A stretch of 64,000 nucleotides of DNA from Saksenaea vasiformis B4078 (GCA_000697055.1 JNDT01001934.1:62001-126000), one strand, 5' to 3'; shown: positions 11,877 to 23,451, counted from the first letter of the stretch. The notes: generated by a model from the sequence alone, not told the origin. Numbers and translations: made by a program.

Positions 11877-12860
11877 CTTGCAGCCCTTTTTATCGTTTCT
11901 CTTTTTCTTCTTTCTTTCTTGTTTTCTCCATTGTTTGCTACTATACTACCTCTCTCTCTCTTTTTCTTTCGTTTTCTCTCTCTCTCTCTCTCTCTCTCTC
12001 TTCCCTTAAATGTGCTTATCTCTTACCTCTCTCCCTCTCTCTATCTCTCTCTTTTTTTTTTTGCCTTTTTCCCCTCTCTATTCAGTATTCGTTTCTATTT
12101 TTTTTTTCCGCATGTATTTTCAGTGTTTTTTTTCTTTTAATTTTTTGATAATTTTTGTTTTTTTTTCTCTTTATTTTATTTCTTAACCATACGTATATGC
12201 TGTGCATTTTATATCTTTCCCTAGATTAGTTAAAAACAGAAAAAAAAATCCCCCAAAAAAAAAGTCCTTTCTTTTTTTTTACCACCCTTTTTGTTGTAGT
12301 ACTTTCAGCATTTTTTTATTATTATTTTCTTAACAATCCCCCCTCTTTTTATATCAATGTTATGTGTCTGTGTGTGAATGGTGCACCTAAATGCGGGTGT
12401 GAAGGTTGCACCAGGGTAAGATTAAGGATCCGAAATGATCGTGGATACCATGTGGAATTAGGATTCCGCTGAAGCCTAGGCTCCTTTTTTATTCATCACT
12501 TCTTCTAGAATAGGATAATGGTACATTTAAGAAAAGAAAGAAACACATTAAACAAAAAGAAGAAGAAGCAAATAAAGAGAGAGAGTGAGAGTTGGAGGTA
12601 TGTGTTGAAAGAGAGATAGATCTACTCTTTCAGTTAATGGTAAATGGTAAAAAAGAAAAAAAATGCATTGGAAAGAGGTAACCTCCTTAGTAGTAAGTTA
12701 GAGCATATGATAAGGTTGTGTACAAAAAAAAAAAAGAGAATGATGAAGGGAGAAAGGGTAGAGGGGAAAATGGATGGTGGGGTTGTGTGAGAGAGAGGGT
12801 GCGTGCGTGTGTGCGTGCGTGCATTCGTGCGTGTGTGTGCGAGTTTGTGTGATGTATATG

Positions 12861-12914
<54 letters not shown>

Positions 12915-13002
12915 GTGTGTGTGTCTCTGTGTCTGCGGTGTGTGTATAAATAGTATGCTGTCGTACGTTATTCTTTGTTTTTGTTTTGTTTTCCCTTCTC
13001 TT
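11877..13002. other. 1.1-kb convergent intergenic region with pyrimidine tracts
   Basis: Between the 3' ends of the RRM gene and the PAK kinase. It is almost entirely low-complexity: TC repeats (11955-12003, 12027-12050), long T-runs, and a TC/TG microsatellite. Short open frames here are Ser/Leu/Phe artefacts of the repeats. Confidence 0.7.
12861..12925. repeat. compound TC/TG microsatellite
   Basis: A TC run of about 17 nt passes directly into a TG run of more than 30 nt, then degenerates into TGTGTCTCTG. Confidence 0.9.
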
Positions 13003-15817
13003 TTATGCTTCACCAATAGCTAACGCTTGTGTTGTCGACTCATTTTCTTCTTCATTTTGATTTCCTCTTTCCAAGCGGCTTGTTTCTTGAATTAATTCAA
13101 TCATATCATTGGTGGTTGCTATGGATCGTAAGAAAGGATGCTAGAAAGAAAGAAAGAAAAAAAAAACAGTTGTGAGTCATTCTTTTGTTATAGGGAACAA
13201 AGTTCCTCCTACTTACTTTTAGTAATTCATCTGCGTCGGGTCTTTTCGATGGATCTTCTGTTGTACATCGCTGCACAAAATCCTTGAAATGGTCCGACCA
13301 TTGATCTGGTTCACGCAACGGTGGTAACCCATTCGCGGCAATTAAGAACAAGGCCTAGCATACTCTTTTTAATCCCCGTCCCATGCCTCACAAAAAAAAC
13401 TTACGCGAAGAGGAGGATGTTCTACATACGGTGGATTTCCTTGTGCCATTTCCAGCATCAAAACTCCCATACTCCAAATGTCTGCCTTGGCATCATACTC
13501 ATAACCTCGAATCACCTCCGGACTCTATGAAAATCATCATCGTCATCAGTAAAAACCCCCCAAAGCACCCTCTTTGCCTCTCTCCCTCTCTCTCTCTTTC
13601 TCTCTTGCTTACCATCCAATACGGTGTGCCCACCACAGATGTTCGTTTTGGATGTTGTTTTGTCAGTTGAGCGCAATGACCAAAATCGGCTGTCATAAAG
13701 GAACAGTCAATATGCTTGCCCCCTTTTTCTTTTTTTGAACTATCCAACTCCACACGAACCAAGTTTGACTTCACCACGCATATTAAGAAGGACGTTATCA
13801 CTACGTATATCACGATGTATCCGGTGTAATCGATGAAGACGACATAATGCACGTAGAATATCTTTTGCCACTCGACCAATGTGCTCTTCTCGCAAATGTA
13901 ATCCGTTTTCATTATTCACTGACAAAATATCAGCCAATGACACATCCATACATTCCATTACAACCTATAAAACGACTCATTCGTCAGTTCTGTTTTTTTC
14001 TTTTTTCTTTTTTTTACTGTTGCTTACCCAAATTTCATCTTCTGTAATGTAACTTGCAATGTATTCTACTACATTTGGATGGCGACTCATTTTCATCGTT
14101 GTTAATTCATTTCGAATTTTACTGAGTTTCTTTTCCGCCGTCTTGGGAATCTTTTTAATAGCCACCTGCAATTTTTTTTTTCCTGTTAGTTCTGAAGTCC
14201 CAAGGTAAGGAAAAAAAAACAGTGCGCCCTACAATTCGACCGGTGGCAACTTGTCGACCTCCGTACATAGGACCGGAGTCTCCTTCAGCAATTAATGTAA
14301 GATCTGTGTAAAGTGTTTCTGGATCCATGTTATCGACCATATCATCTACAGATTCCTTCCAAACATGAGAGATGAAGATACGATAGGTTATTTGTTCACA
14401 TTACCGATAAAACTGGAATCCAAAGACATCATGGTATCGGATCGTGAAAGAGTACATGGAGGTTCGTTCTCATCATCATCTTCTTTTTTTTTGACAAGGT
14501 TTTAGAGAAAAAAAGAGAGATATAACTCTTATCCGACCACCCTGGTTTTTTTTTTTCGTACAAACCCCCACACTTACTCGTTGTCGTTGTTGTCGTTGTT
14601 GTTGTCGTCGTTTCTTGCGTGTCATCCGTCGTCGCCGTATGGGTCTGAGGTGAAGGTGGTTTAATATGTAATAATTTAGATGTCCTTGCACGGCAAGGAG
14701 GCGCAAATCCAATGGGAAGTTCTGTCTGAGGGTGGCGATGATTGGAAGTATCGGGGCCATTATGAATCATGGTCGCCGAATGAGGTGATTCTGGATCTTT
14801 GACGGATCTCTTTCGGTCTTTTTGTAATGAATCAGGCATCCGTACGTACATCAATCGCTCGACCGTTTTGGGATTAGCTTTGACGACTTCCTCAGGTATA
14901 CCTGATGCCTGTAATATATGTTGCCATTCGAGAGGAAGTCCTTTCAGACCATGTTTATCGACTTGGACGTGAATATTATGTTGAAAATTATAAGGCTTGC
15001 CAATAACAGAAGGCGACTTTTTTAACGTTTTACCTAAAGCACAAAGAAAAAAAGTAGTAAGAAATCAAAAATCCAAAATTTTTTTTCTTGCTTCAAAGAT
15101 AAAAAAAAAACAAAACAAAACAAAGGACATTACTCTTGTTGATTGCTGTGGAGGGAACGAGGTTTGGATTAATATAATTGGTATTCAGTACATCGTCACT
15201 TGGAAGCGAGGATTGCCATACATCGGGCAAACCCTAAAGAAAAAAAGGTAAGAATAAGAAGAAAAAGATAAAGTTTTCTGAGGTTCTTTTTTTTTTTTAC
15301 CATGTATTTGCCATTATCTTTATTATATTCAACATGAATGCCATGTTCAAATTGCGTTGGTTTTCCAATGTCCAGCACTTTTTCACCAAACTGTTGTCGT
15401 CTACTACTCGCTTTAGAGACTTTGGATGCCATGGAGGTATTTGAGGGATTGGCATGTTGATAAAATCGACCAAAACTCGATAAAGTCGAGGATGACTCGA
15501 TGCGACGTAAACTACGACTGGATGATGGTAAACCCGCAGTCGAAGGACGTGAATCGCACTGATGTGTTCTTCCGGGAACGGGATGAGGCGCTGTCTGGGT
15601 TGCTATTGTGTTACCCATATCCACTTTGCGTTTTACAGCAAAAGAAGAAAAAAAAGGAAAGGAAGGGAGAGAGAGTGTGTGCGTGTGAGAGAGAGAGAGG
15701 GGAAAAGCCAAGCCAAAAAAAAAAAAAAAGCAAAGAGAGTGTTTTTGTGTTACCATGGACATGTTCACATCCTTTTGTAGTAATGCTTCTACGAGTTAAG
15801 ATGCTCAATGTATTCAT
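13003..15817 (-). CDS. PAK/Cla4-family protein kinase with two CRIB domains
   Basis: Effector kinase of Cdc42/Rac GTPases in polarity and cytokinesis. Twelve exons (15817-15754, 15623-15301, 15233-15134, 15033-14578, 14482-14405, 14345-14233, 14165-14028, 13964-13760, 13689-13613, 13524-13405, 13354-13217, 13140-13003) total 1950 nt, 649 residues. CRIB 1 (about 106-150) reads IGKPTQFEHGIHVEYN then GLPDVW; CRIB 2 (about 172-225) reads IGKPYNFQHNIHV then GLPLEW. A Thr/Pro-rich linker follows. The kinase domain has the EGDSGPMYGG glycine loop, VAIKK lysine, HRDIRSDNVLL catalytic loop, ADFGH, VVGTPYWMSPEV and DPSKRPDADELL; the HRDIRSDN form is typical of Cla4/PAK. No PH domain is seen. The start at 15817 is the first in-frame ATG after a stop, but an extra 5' exon joining at a TTTAG near 15875 cannot be excluded. 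Confidence 0.88.
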
Positions 15818-16652
15818 GACCTCGGGTACTTCTGTTTCGTCAAACAACGTACGACGCCCGGGCAGTTGCTCCTAAACAGGCTAACAACAACGTTGCGTCT
15901 CCCTTTTGATCTAACGGCTGCTGCCTTTTTATTTTTTATTTTTTATTTTTTTTCTCTTTTTCTTTATTTTTGCCACCCCTTTGTATACATGGAATAAAGA
16001 AAGACAAACAATTCAAGTCTCTTATGATTTACCTACTTTGCCTCCTCGGTCTTCATTTACCCGCGGGATGTATATCATCGGAGTGCTAACAATCTCACCC
16101 CCTTTTTTTTCTCTTTCTACCTCACGGACCTGTTTAAACTTTATCAAAAAAAAATGCTTCTGGTTAGAGAGGAAAGGACAAAAAGAAAAAAAAAGAAAAG
16201 AAGAAATGATGAAGGGGAAAAGGAAAAAGAGGATGCTACGTTTGTTATGATTTGTCATGACAACCGAGAAATGAGTTTATTGGGGCAAGATGGATCAAGT
16301 GTCTATTCGGAATTGTCTTTGCCAGTTAAGACCCGTCCCTTTTATACCCGAAAATGTTCTCCAGGAGCACGAGGAAACCCCCCCTTCAAGACGACCCGAC
16401 CAAAAAAAAAAAAAAAAAAAAAGGGAGCCAAGCCACTGATTTTGGGTAGGCCTTGACAAGAGGCATTCTGGCCAATCATTCTTCAGGCAAAAATTTTTTT
16501 ATCGATTGGGCGTGCGCCACTTAAGGTTTTCTTCCTCTTTCGTCTCTCGTACGTTTGCCCTGTAGTCGTAAGTTTTTCTTCATCCGACCGAACAGCGAGA
16601 ATGCAATGAATATGAACCGAAAACCTTGACGTGCACAACTCCTCGTTAGAAC
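15818..16652. other. divergent intergenic region between PAK and RPL28
   Basis: No gene is seen. T-rich and A-rich homopolymers are frequent, including an A19 run at 16401-16419. It probably contains the promoters of both flanking genes. A 100-codon Lys-rich open frame at 16154-16456 comes from A-runs. Confidence 0.6.
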
Positions 16653-17228
16653 ATGAGCACTGATTTGGTTTGGGAATTGATCAAGAAGAACAACTCTTTC
16701 CTCGTGAAGAAGAATGGCGTCCAGTTCTCCTGTGAACCCAACAACTTGACCAACTTGCACGCCTACAAGTTCTCCGGTATTGCCAACAACAAGGTAAATT
16801 GAAGAATAATAAAAGTGTGTGTGTGTGTTAGCTCGTTCTCATTGCCTTTATCATCATAGACCGCTTCTGTCCAGCGTGCTGCCCGTGGTGTCCGTGTTGT
16901 CAAGAACACCAAGAAGGGTACCTCCTCTGTTGTCATTGCCAAGGGTCCCCGCAAGACCGCCAAGTCTGTTGCCAACTTGATTGCCCTTAAGTACAGACCC
17001 GACCTCCGTACCGTAAGTGTCGTGTTCCTCAGCGAAAACGCGTTCGACGAAAAACAAAGCAAAAAGAAAGATAGAGTGGGATGGATGCTTATACCTCGTT
17101 TCTCTTTTTCCTTTTTTTTTTAGGCTGCTCTTGCTCGTGCCTCTGCTGTCCTTAACTCCCAGAAGCCCGTCAAGGCCAAGGCTGTCCGTGCCGCTAAGGG
17201 TATCCGTGCCCAGAAGGTCCAGGCCTAA
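16653..17228 (+). CDS. RPL28: 60S ribosomal protein eL28
   Basis: Structural protein of the large cytosolic ribosomal subunit. Three exons (16653-16793, 16860-17012, 17124-17228) give 399 nt, 132 residues, the usual eL28 length. [20 protein letters not shown] is the family N-terminus and [18 protein letters not shown] the conserved core. The tail is Ala/Lys/Arg-rich. Codon choice (CGT, GCC, AAG, ACC) is more biased than in neighbouring genes, as expected for high expression. ACAATAAACTTTT at 17285-17297 is a likely poly(A) signal. It converges on the next gene with 136 bp between stops. Confidence 0.96.
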
Positions 17229-17364
17229 AGTGGTCATCCACTACCCTCTTTCTCTGTCCTCTTTTCTATGTCATTGAGAGATAACAATAAACTTTTACTA
17301 AGTTGAAAAAAAAAGAAGGATGATCTAGTGGCTTAGTGTGAAGCAAAAAGAGAGATTACATGTT

Positions 17365-18399
17365 TTATTGTTCTTTTTTCACGAGTTTGTTTACATCCTG
17401 TATCCGGGATTCTCTGTAAGCTGCATAATAGGCCGTGGAACAACCGGGACCGAGAAGAACGGTACCAAGCGAAAAAAGAAGAGCATAAAGCAACCCATCT
17501 TCTAACAGAACCCAGATAAAGGACCCCAAAACAGTAACAATGAAATCCATCAAATAAAGTTGTGCCGCCATTGTTTGACCTAATTGAAGGGTTGACAGGC
17601 CAACAGGTGGATGGGATTGTGCAGTCAAGAGGTCTATCACTGCGTCCTTGATCAAAATACCTTTCCATTGGCTATCAAGATAAAGACCGAAATAGAGGAA
17701 CAGATTGATTGTACCCAGAAAGAGGTACATGGTTTCTACAGCCGCTTTGCTTTCGACAACCTCCCATCGGTCTTTTTCCATCGATGCAGGTGCTGAAGTC
17801 GAAAACAGAAAAGATAAACGTCGGTAGAATGAAACCCACATGATAGGAAACCATGTCCATGCCACCATCACGATGTCTTCTACCCATGAATCCGGGACAA
17901 TGAACCAATTTTGGTAGGTAACAAGTGGGAGATAGGCGACAAGGAGAACACCAAAGATAGCTCTCGCGCGACCGGACGGGACAACAGACTTTTGAACGTC
18001 GTTGGTTAGGGGACGAATAGAGTAAAAGTACAAAGGGAGCAGCAGCGCCAGGACGATACCCGAAAGACCGACGAGACTGGCTACAAAACTACCAAAGATA
18101 GCCATCCATGCTCCTTGTTGACGAGCGCCACGTCGAGACATTTCACTGGCAAGGATAGCAAGCAATGTACCGGTTATTCCATACTGAAGGTAGGCGATGG
18201 ATGCACCGAATGGATGACGATGTACCAGTTGCATGGCGGTAACTTGTGCCGCCATGATGGCGTCCAAAGGAGCTATGCCTGTTGACCATGCAGACTGGAA
18301 TGGCACAGGAAATGAAAGGGCTGTATTCAAACCGTGATACAGACCTACAAGCCCAATCGGTGCACCCACGAAGAGTGACACCCAAAACGTTGTGGTCAT
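17365..18399 (-). CDS. orphan eight-pass membrane protein
   Basis: A single exon of 344 residues starting with ATG at 18399. I do not recognise the family. About eight hydrophobic segments are visible, near residues 4-26, 69-90, 97-126, 148-170, 175-197, 224-241, 275-296 and 299-325. A short cytosolic-looking loop (RREGARQQ-like, about 91-97) and a charged loop after segment 5 (MEKDRWEVVESKAA) separate them. The tail RESRIQDVNKLVKKEQ is basic and ends in KKEQ, not a canonical KKXX signal. Gly/Leu-rich helices lack obvious transporter signatures. It is probably a real gene: long intact frame, ATG start, normal codon use, and a tidy tail-to-tail layout with RPL28. Confidence 0.75.
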   Translation of the reverse strand: MTTTFWVSLFVGAPIGLVGLYHGLNTALSFPVPFQSAWSTGIAPLDAIMAAQVTAMQLVHRHPFGASIAYLQYGITGTLLAILASEMSRRGARQQGAWMAIFGSFVASLVGLSGIVLALLLPLYFYSIRPLTNDVQKSVVPSGRARAIFGVLLVAYLPLVTYQNWFIVPDSWVEDIVMVAWTWFPIMWVSFYRRLSFLFSTSAPASMEKDRWEVVESKAAVETMYLFLGTINLFLYFGLYLDSQWKGILIKDAVIDLLTAQSHPPVGLSTLQLGQTMAAQLYLMDFIVTVLGSFIWVLLEDGLLYALLFSLGTVLLGPGCSTAYYAAYRESRIQDVNKLVKKEQ

Positions 18400-19306
18400 T
18401 CTGGTAAGAAGGAGAAAAAAAAAGGTTTAATCGATCAGCATAAGTGGCTTGTTGTTTCATTTGACAGTCGAGGTCGAGATACCGTGTATTTTCATGGCAT
18501 GACAAAGTTGTCAAGATCCCGTTAGATTTGGACTTATTCTCCGAGCGCCACCAAAGGGTGCCACCATCGTGGGCTGGTCGGATAACAACGGATGTTCGTC
18601 TTTTTTATGCCATTTGTGATCAATGAAGGCTCGATTGACCCCACAATGCTGTTTTTCAGTAACACCTTTTTTTTTATCCTGCCTGATAAGATGATGGATT
18701 GTTCCGATGTTTTCTAGTCATGAGCAATTGCGTTTTGTTCCACAACAATTCATAGTGATTTCGATCGTAAAGATAGTCAATGATAAGGACTTGTACATTT
18801 TTGTTCGAGAGTTAATTTGTAATCTAAGGAGTGTAAAGAAAAGACAAAGTTGAGTGATGATGTATTATTGTTGTGAGACAGGGTCTAAACTAAAACAAGC
18901 TATTTGGGTGAAACTGGAGCCGATGTGTTTTCGTTCTAACCCTATCTGTCATTATCCGATACTATCGGACAAGCAAGCAAAGCTTCTTTTTTAGGTCTAT
19001 CTCAAAAAAGGAGAGATGATTTTCCAGGGCTCTCTAGTGTCATCGATAAACAGTGCCCTGGTTGCATGTATGACGCGAGATAGTTTCTGTAGTACTTGTC
19101 TCAGGCGGAGGATGGAAAGGAAAATTTTACCAACACGGATTTAGTGGGGGTTGTGTGATACCCAGCAAATTCTCCCATTGGGTGCGGGATCCCATTGCTT
19201 CTCTCCCCCCGTAGCCGGCCAATTTTTTTCTTTTTTTCTTTTTTTTAAAAGCACTGTTTTCTTTTTGCTCTTTAGTACCTTTTTTTCTTCTTCCTTGTCT
19301 TTCCAA
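18400..19306. other. intergenic region without recognisable gene
   Basis: About 0.9 kb between two divergently arranged genes. No intact frame, RNA gene or repeat is seen. T-runs occur just before 19300. Confidence 0.5.
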
Positions 19307-19564
19307 ATGTCTTCTTCATCATCATCCTCTTTACAGTATCTCGATAATGTAATGTCTCGATTTGGTCATCATCTTTCACCACATCAACGTTCCTCATTTT
19401 CCAATGCCATGGGACCTCATCTCCAAAGTGCGTCGCCAGGCTCGAGAGATCCTCAAATGATGCAAACAGGCGGTAAATTGATTCCTATAAACCAAGACCA
19501 ACAACCAACACAAACGATTCATACAATGCCATCCACATCACAAGAAGACGACCAATCAAAATGA
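19307..19564 (+). CDS. small Ser/Gln-rich hypothetical protein
   Basis: An 85-residue single-exon frame from the ATG at 19307. It begins with a Ser run, then LQYLDNVMSRFGHHLSPHQ, which could be one amphipathic helix, and continues as a polar, disordered Gln/Ser/Pro tail. I recognise no domain. Support for a real gene is a T-rich leader directly before the ATG, as at other genes here, and an ATGAATAAAAA poly(A)-like signal at 19643-19653. It could instead be the start of an unseen spliced gene. Confidence 0.45.
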   Translation: MSSSSSSSLQYLDNVMSRFGHHLSPHQRSSFSNAMGPHLQSASPGSRDPQMMQTGGKLIPINQDQQPTQTIHTMPSTSQEDDQSK

Positions 19565-19993
19565 TTTCTTTCTTCTTGTCTTCACCCTTGTCTAGAGTTT
19601 CCATTTTCCTCCTTCTCGTTCCTATGTACATAGATAATATATCATGAATAAAAAAAAAAAGAGACTTGTTTGACCAATGCTATCTATTTTTGGAAAGGAT
19701 CATCAAATGTCTTGTACAAGTGTAATGGGAAAATGAAAGAATTGTTTGTTTTGTGCCTTTTTCCGGTTTGGGGGGAGGTGAAATAATGCGTGCAACAAGG
19801 GCGTGCGTGCGGGTGTGTGTGGGAATGTATGGAGGATGCATACGTTGCGTGAGAAGGACAAAAAAGGAGGGAGAGGAAGGGAAGTCATTTGTTACGCATG
19901 ACCAGCGAGTATTAAAACCCTCCCCCTTTTTTTTTCCAATGTTTGCTACTACCTCTTTTCTCTCTCTTTTCTTTCTTCTTTCTCGGAAATACG

Positions 19994-20422
19994 ATGGCAT
20001 TCGGCGCATTCCTTAGAGCTAACCCTGCCTTGGTTCCCCTCTTCCTCTTTGCTGGTGGTGGATGCGCTGCTGCTGTTAGGTAAGGAAAAGAAAAAAGAAA
20101 TGATATTCCCAGTGGACTAACTCTTTGGCGCAGCTATCCTAGTAAGTAGTTTCATTTGCTCTTTGTTTCAGACGTGCATTAACAGGATGCAAGTGTATCT
20201 GCTACGAACCCATCCCGAAATCCAGATTGATAGAAAGAACAACCCCTATCCTTGGATTCATGTGCAGCAACATGAGAATATCAAGGTAAGGAAGAACAAA
20301 GAAAAAAGGGTGCTAGAAGTGACAAAAGTCTAAAACCAAAACCTGTTGTTGACGACTAGTTACTCAATGTCAAGCCTGAATTCTACGAAAGCCGCAGGAA
20401 TTTAGAACGTCCATCGTACTAA
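19994..20422 (+). CDS. NDUFA4/COXFA4-like (MLRQ) respiratory subunit
   Basis: Small inner-membrane subunit family, first assigned to complex I and in animals to cytochrome oxidase. Three exons (19994-20079, 20186-20285, 20360-20422) give 249 nt, 82 residues. The first exon has the single membrane helix, NPALVPLFLFAGGGCAAAV. The second has YLLRTHPEIQIDRKNNPYPW, matching the family pattern of a helix, then a hydrophilic arm with DRKNNPxPW. The tail is NVKPEFYESRRNLERPSY. An alternative small internal exon (CTATCCTA) was rejected because it breaks the frame. Confidence 0.85.
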
Positions 20423-20892
20423 GTTTCTCTCTGCTAGTTTTCATTACATCACTTTAGCAAAAATTTGATTGCTTCTCTATTTCTTTTGTAAACAAGGTCT
20501 CTCTCTCTCTCTGCTGCAGGCTTTTTTGCTCTTTCTTTTCTGTAAAGCGTGTCTGCTGTGTAGGCCTACTAAAAGAAAAACCGCCTCTCGTTTTTCTTTC
20601 GAGTATTTTGAAACATAACCTTTCTTTTTTTTTTTTGAAAAATAAACAAAACCTTCTGTACAAATTAGCCAGATGGTAGTACTTGAAAAAATTCACACTG
20701 TTTATGCTAAGAAGGTCGCACATAATTTAGCCTAGACTGCATGACGAGTTCCCCACACTTGAGAAGAATCATGTGCACTTGACGCCGTGCCGGTTCGGAC
20801 ATACGTTTCCGGGTTTGGCGGAGTATGAATAGTGAGACGTTCTTTGGAGAAAGCGCGTCGCTAGGGTTGTGTTTTCCTCCCTTTCATCCATC

Positions 20893-21714
20893 ATGGTAAG
20901 ATTAAATGAACGTTATGAAAAAGAGCAAGCTATTGATGCATCCATCCATCCATTCATTCATTCTAGTCCAAGCGCGCTGCTGCTAAGAAGGCTCCTGTTG
21001 AGAACGTCACCCTTGGTCCCCAGGTCCGCGAGGGTGAGCTCGTCTTTGGCGTTGCTCACATCTTCGCCTCCTTCAACGACACTTTCGTCCATGTCACTGA
21101 TCTTTCCGGTCGTGAAACCATCTCCCGTGTTACTGGTATGTATTGCTTTTTCATGTACTCGGTTGGAAGAAGAAAAGGACATCCACCCTTCCATGGTTCT
21201 TTCATTCTTTCCATGAGGGACCATGGATGGGTGCTGAGCGGCGTGTGGAATTAACCAGTCCGTTGGACTGAGTGGTGAAAGACGCACTCCAACTACTGGT
21301 TATTTTTAAGAATGATTTTTTCTTACCTCCACATCCCCCTCCTATGTTCCTTTGTTGTGTTTTTAAATAGGCGGTATGAAGGTGAAGGCCGACAGAGATG
21401 AGTCCTCCCCCTATGCTGCCATGTTGGCTGCTCAGGATGTTGCTGCCAAGTGCAAGGAAGTTGGCATCAATGCTCTCCACGTCAAGATCCGTGCCACTGG
21501 TGGTACTGGCACCAAGACCCCTGGCCCTGGTGGACAGAGCGCCCTCCGTGCCTTGGCTCGTTCTGGCATGAGAATTGGCCGCATTGGTAAGAATAAAGAT
21601 AACAGTATGGAAACAATGGCATGACTGACTAACTTCTCTATTACAGAGGATGTTACTCCCATCCCCACTGACAGCACCCGTAGAAAGGGTGGTCGTCGCG
21701 GTCGTCGTCTCTAA
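20893..21714 (+). CDS. RPS14: 40S ribosomal protein uS11 (S14)
   Basis: Structural protein of the small cytosolic ribosomal subunit, near the platform and mRNA exit. Four exons (20893-20895, 20967-21135, 21371-21586, 21647-21714) give 456 nt, 151 residues, the normal length. Exon 1 is only the ATG. The protein has [58 protein letters not shown] and the very basic [11 protein letters not shown] end. Codon use is strongly biased, as in RPL28. GAAATAAAATAAG at 21801-21813 is a likely poly(A) signal. Confidence 0.95.
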
Positions 21715-21944
21715 ACATCAGGCCATACGCTTGTGCCTTGTCTCTCTTTCTTTTTTGCAGAGGGCATTTCATCTATTCATTTTTTTTCATCTTGGATACT
21801 TGAAATAAAATAAGTGCAACTGATCATTAAAACAAAAGAATACCCACCAAAGCCAAAAAAAAAAGAGTTGGTCGTGTGACGCGAATTTGCAGATAAAGTT
21901 TTCTGAATACCATGAATGTCTGTCTTTTTCCCCAGTTACTTACC

Positions 21945-23451
21945 ATGCGATTACGTATTCGTCATGCCGGAGGCATGGCTACGCTTAGCGATGTTCTTCC
22001 TGAACATACAGTTGCTCAACTACGACAAAAAATTGCTGCTGAACTAAAGCAACCTCATTATCAGTGTATCCAAGGTAAAAAAAAATGACCTGCCCGGCTA
22101 CCTGATGGCTTAATATATGCAGTTTCGGCTGGCTATCCTCCGCGCTCATTGAACGACGATGGTGCTACATTGAAAGCCATCGCCCTTCGCGATGGTGATG
22201 CTCTGCATGTCTCCGTTGTGGACTACACCCCTCCCGTGATGAACATAAATCAGCATGCCGTGCAGATGGATGGAGGTGTCCTAATCTTAAGAGTAAGAAG
22301 GCAATGGTTTGCTCTCTTTCTGTGTATGTAACTGCTGTGTTACCTAGGCGATGGACGATGATAATTCGTGTCTCTTTCGATCGATTGGGTAGCGTATTCT
22401 TATTGAGGAAGAAGAAAAGACTAACCATGGATTTGTTAGTTATGTTTTGAGCCGAAACATCCATATGGCGGATGAACTGCGCGAAGGTAGGGGCAAGGAC
22501 GTTGTTCATTATCCATCTTATAACGATACTAGTGGTGGCACTCAATATTCAGCAGGATCCAATAACGTACAACGAAGCAATCTTAGGGTAAAATAAAGAG
22601 AAGAGGATTTGGGGACTCTAACAAAATTTATTTGATCAGGAAAGAACCAGGTTGGTTAGTCACCGAAAGCTGTACTGGATGTTAACCAATACAAGCGAAA
22701 TATATGGAATGGATTCGTAAACCCTCTGCTTGGGGCGGTGCCATTGGTAAGTTTGCATGTACGCATACTCGTGAGAGAAACGATGTCCTAACTATTGCTG
22801 CATTAAAAAAAAAGAGCTGTCTATCTTTTCAAAACATTTCGGTGTAGGTTAGTCTTGGATCATTGTATTATTTCGTGCTAAGTTTAGGTGATTAAACCCG
22901 TAGAAATCGATAGCATTGACGTTCAAACGGGGCGTATCGATCGGTTTGGTAGGATGGGAGAGGTTTCGTTCACGTAACTAATCTATGACGGCTCTAGGCG
23001 AAGGGGCTTATGACGAACGCATTCTTGTGATGTACTCAGGCATTCGTACGTGTAAACGATTACAAGGGTGACGATCTGATTGGATTGATGTAGATTATGA
23101 CGCATTGGCACTGACACCAGCAGCAGAGTGCAGCTCCGAGTTCGACCAAACGCGCTTTTCTAGTCTCGATCAGCATGTCCTTCTGGCGGCGCAGAAGCTA
23201 GCTGACGATTTGAGAAAGGTAGGCTATTTCTCCCAGTCGCGTTACCGGTTTACAACTGCTCTTGCGGTATGAATAGCAACACAAATACACAGATATGGCA
23301 AATTTCACATTGAAATGCCAACAGTGTCAGAAGGGCCTTGTAGGCGAAAAAGATGCACAAAGTCATGCCAAAGTAAGCGTACATGAGAAGTTAGAAAGAT
23401 AATTCACATATTTTATAGCTTACAGGCCATACAAACTTTATAGAATACTGA
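21945..23451 (+). CDS. OTU1: ubiquitin thioesterase OTU1 (YOD1-like)
   Basis: Deubiquitinase working with Cdc48/p97 in ER-associated degradation. Thirteen exons by inspection: 21945-22074, 22123-22292, 22348-22388, 22440-22486, 22533-22587, 22640-22650, 22696-22746, 22815-22843, 22888-22948, 22998-23045, 23094-23218, 23277-23372, 23419-23451; total 897 nt, 298 residues. An N-terminal UBX-like domain (MRLRIRHAGGMATLSDVLPE, SAGYPPRSL) precedes the OTU domain with catalytic Asp/Cys in DDDNSCLFRSIGYV, then DPITYNEAILGKE, WGGAIELSIFSKHFGV and the catalytic His in MYSGIHYDAL. A C-terminal C2H2 finger (CQQCQKG, HAKLTGH) follows. All parts of the family are present. Exon 6 is 11 nt and exon 8 is 29 nt. 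Confidence 0.9.

Noticed and set aside
11846..12148. Ser/Leu/Phe-rich frames after the RRM gene
   Set aside because: Products of TC and T repeats in the 3' region.
12687..13016. His/Thr-rich minus-strand frame
   Set aside because: Translation of the TG microsatellite; it lies in the PAK 3' region.
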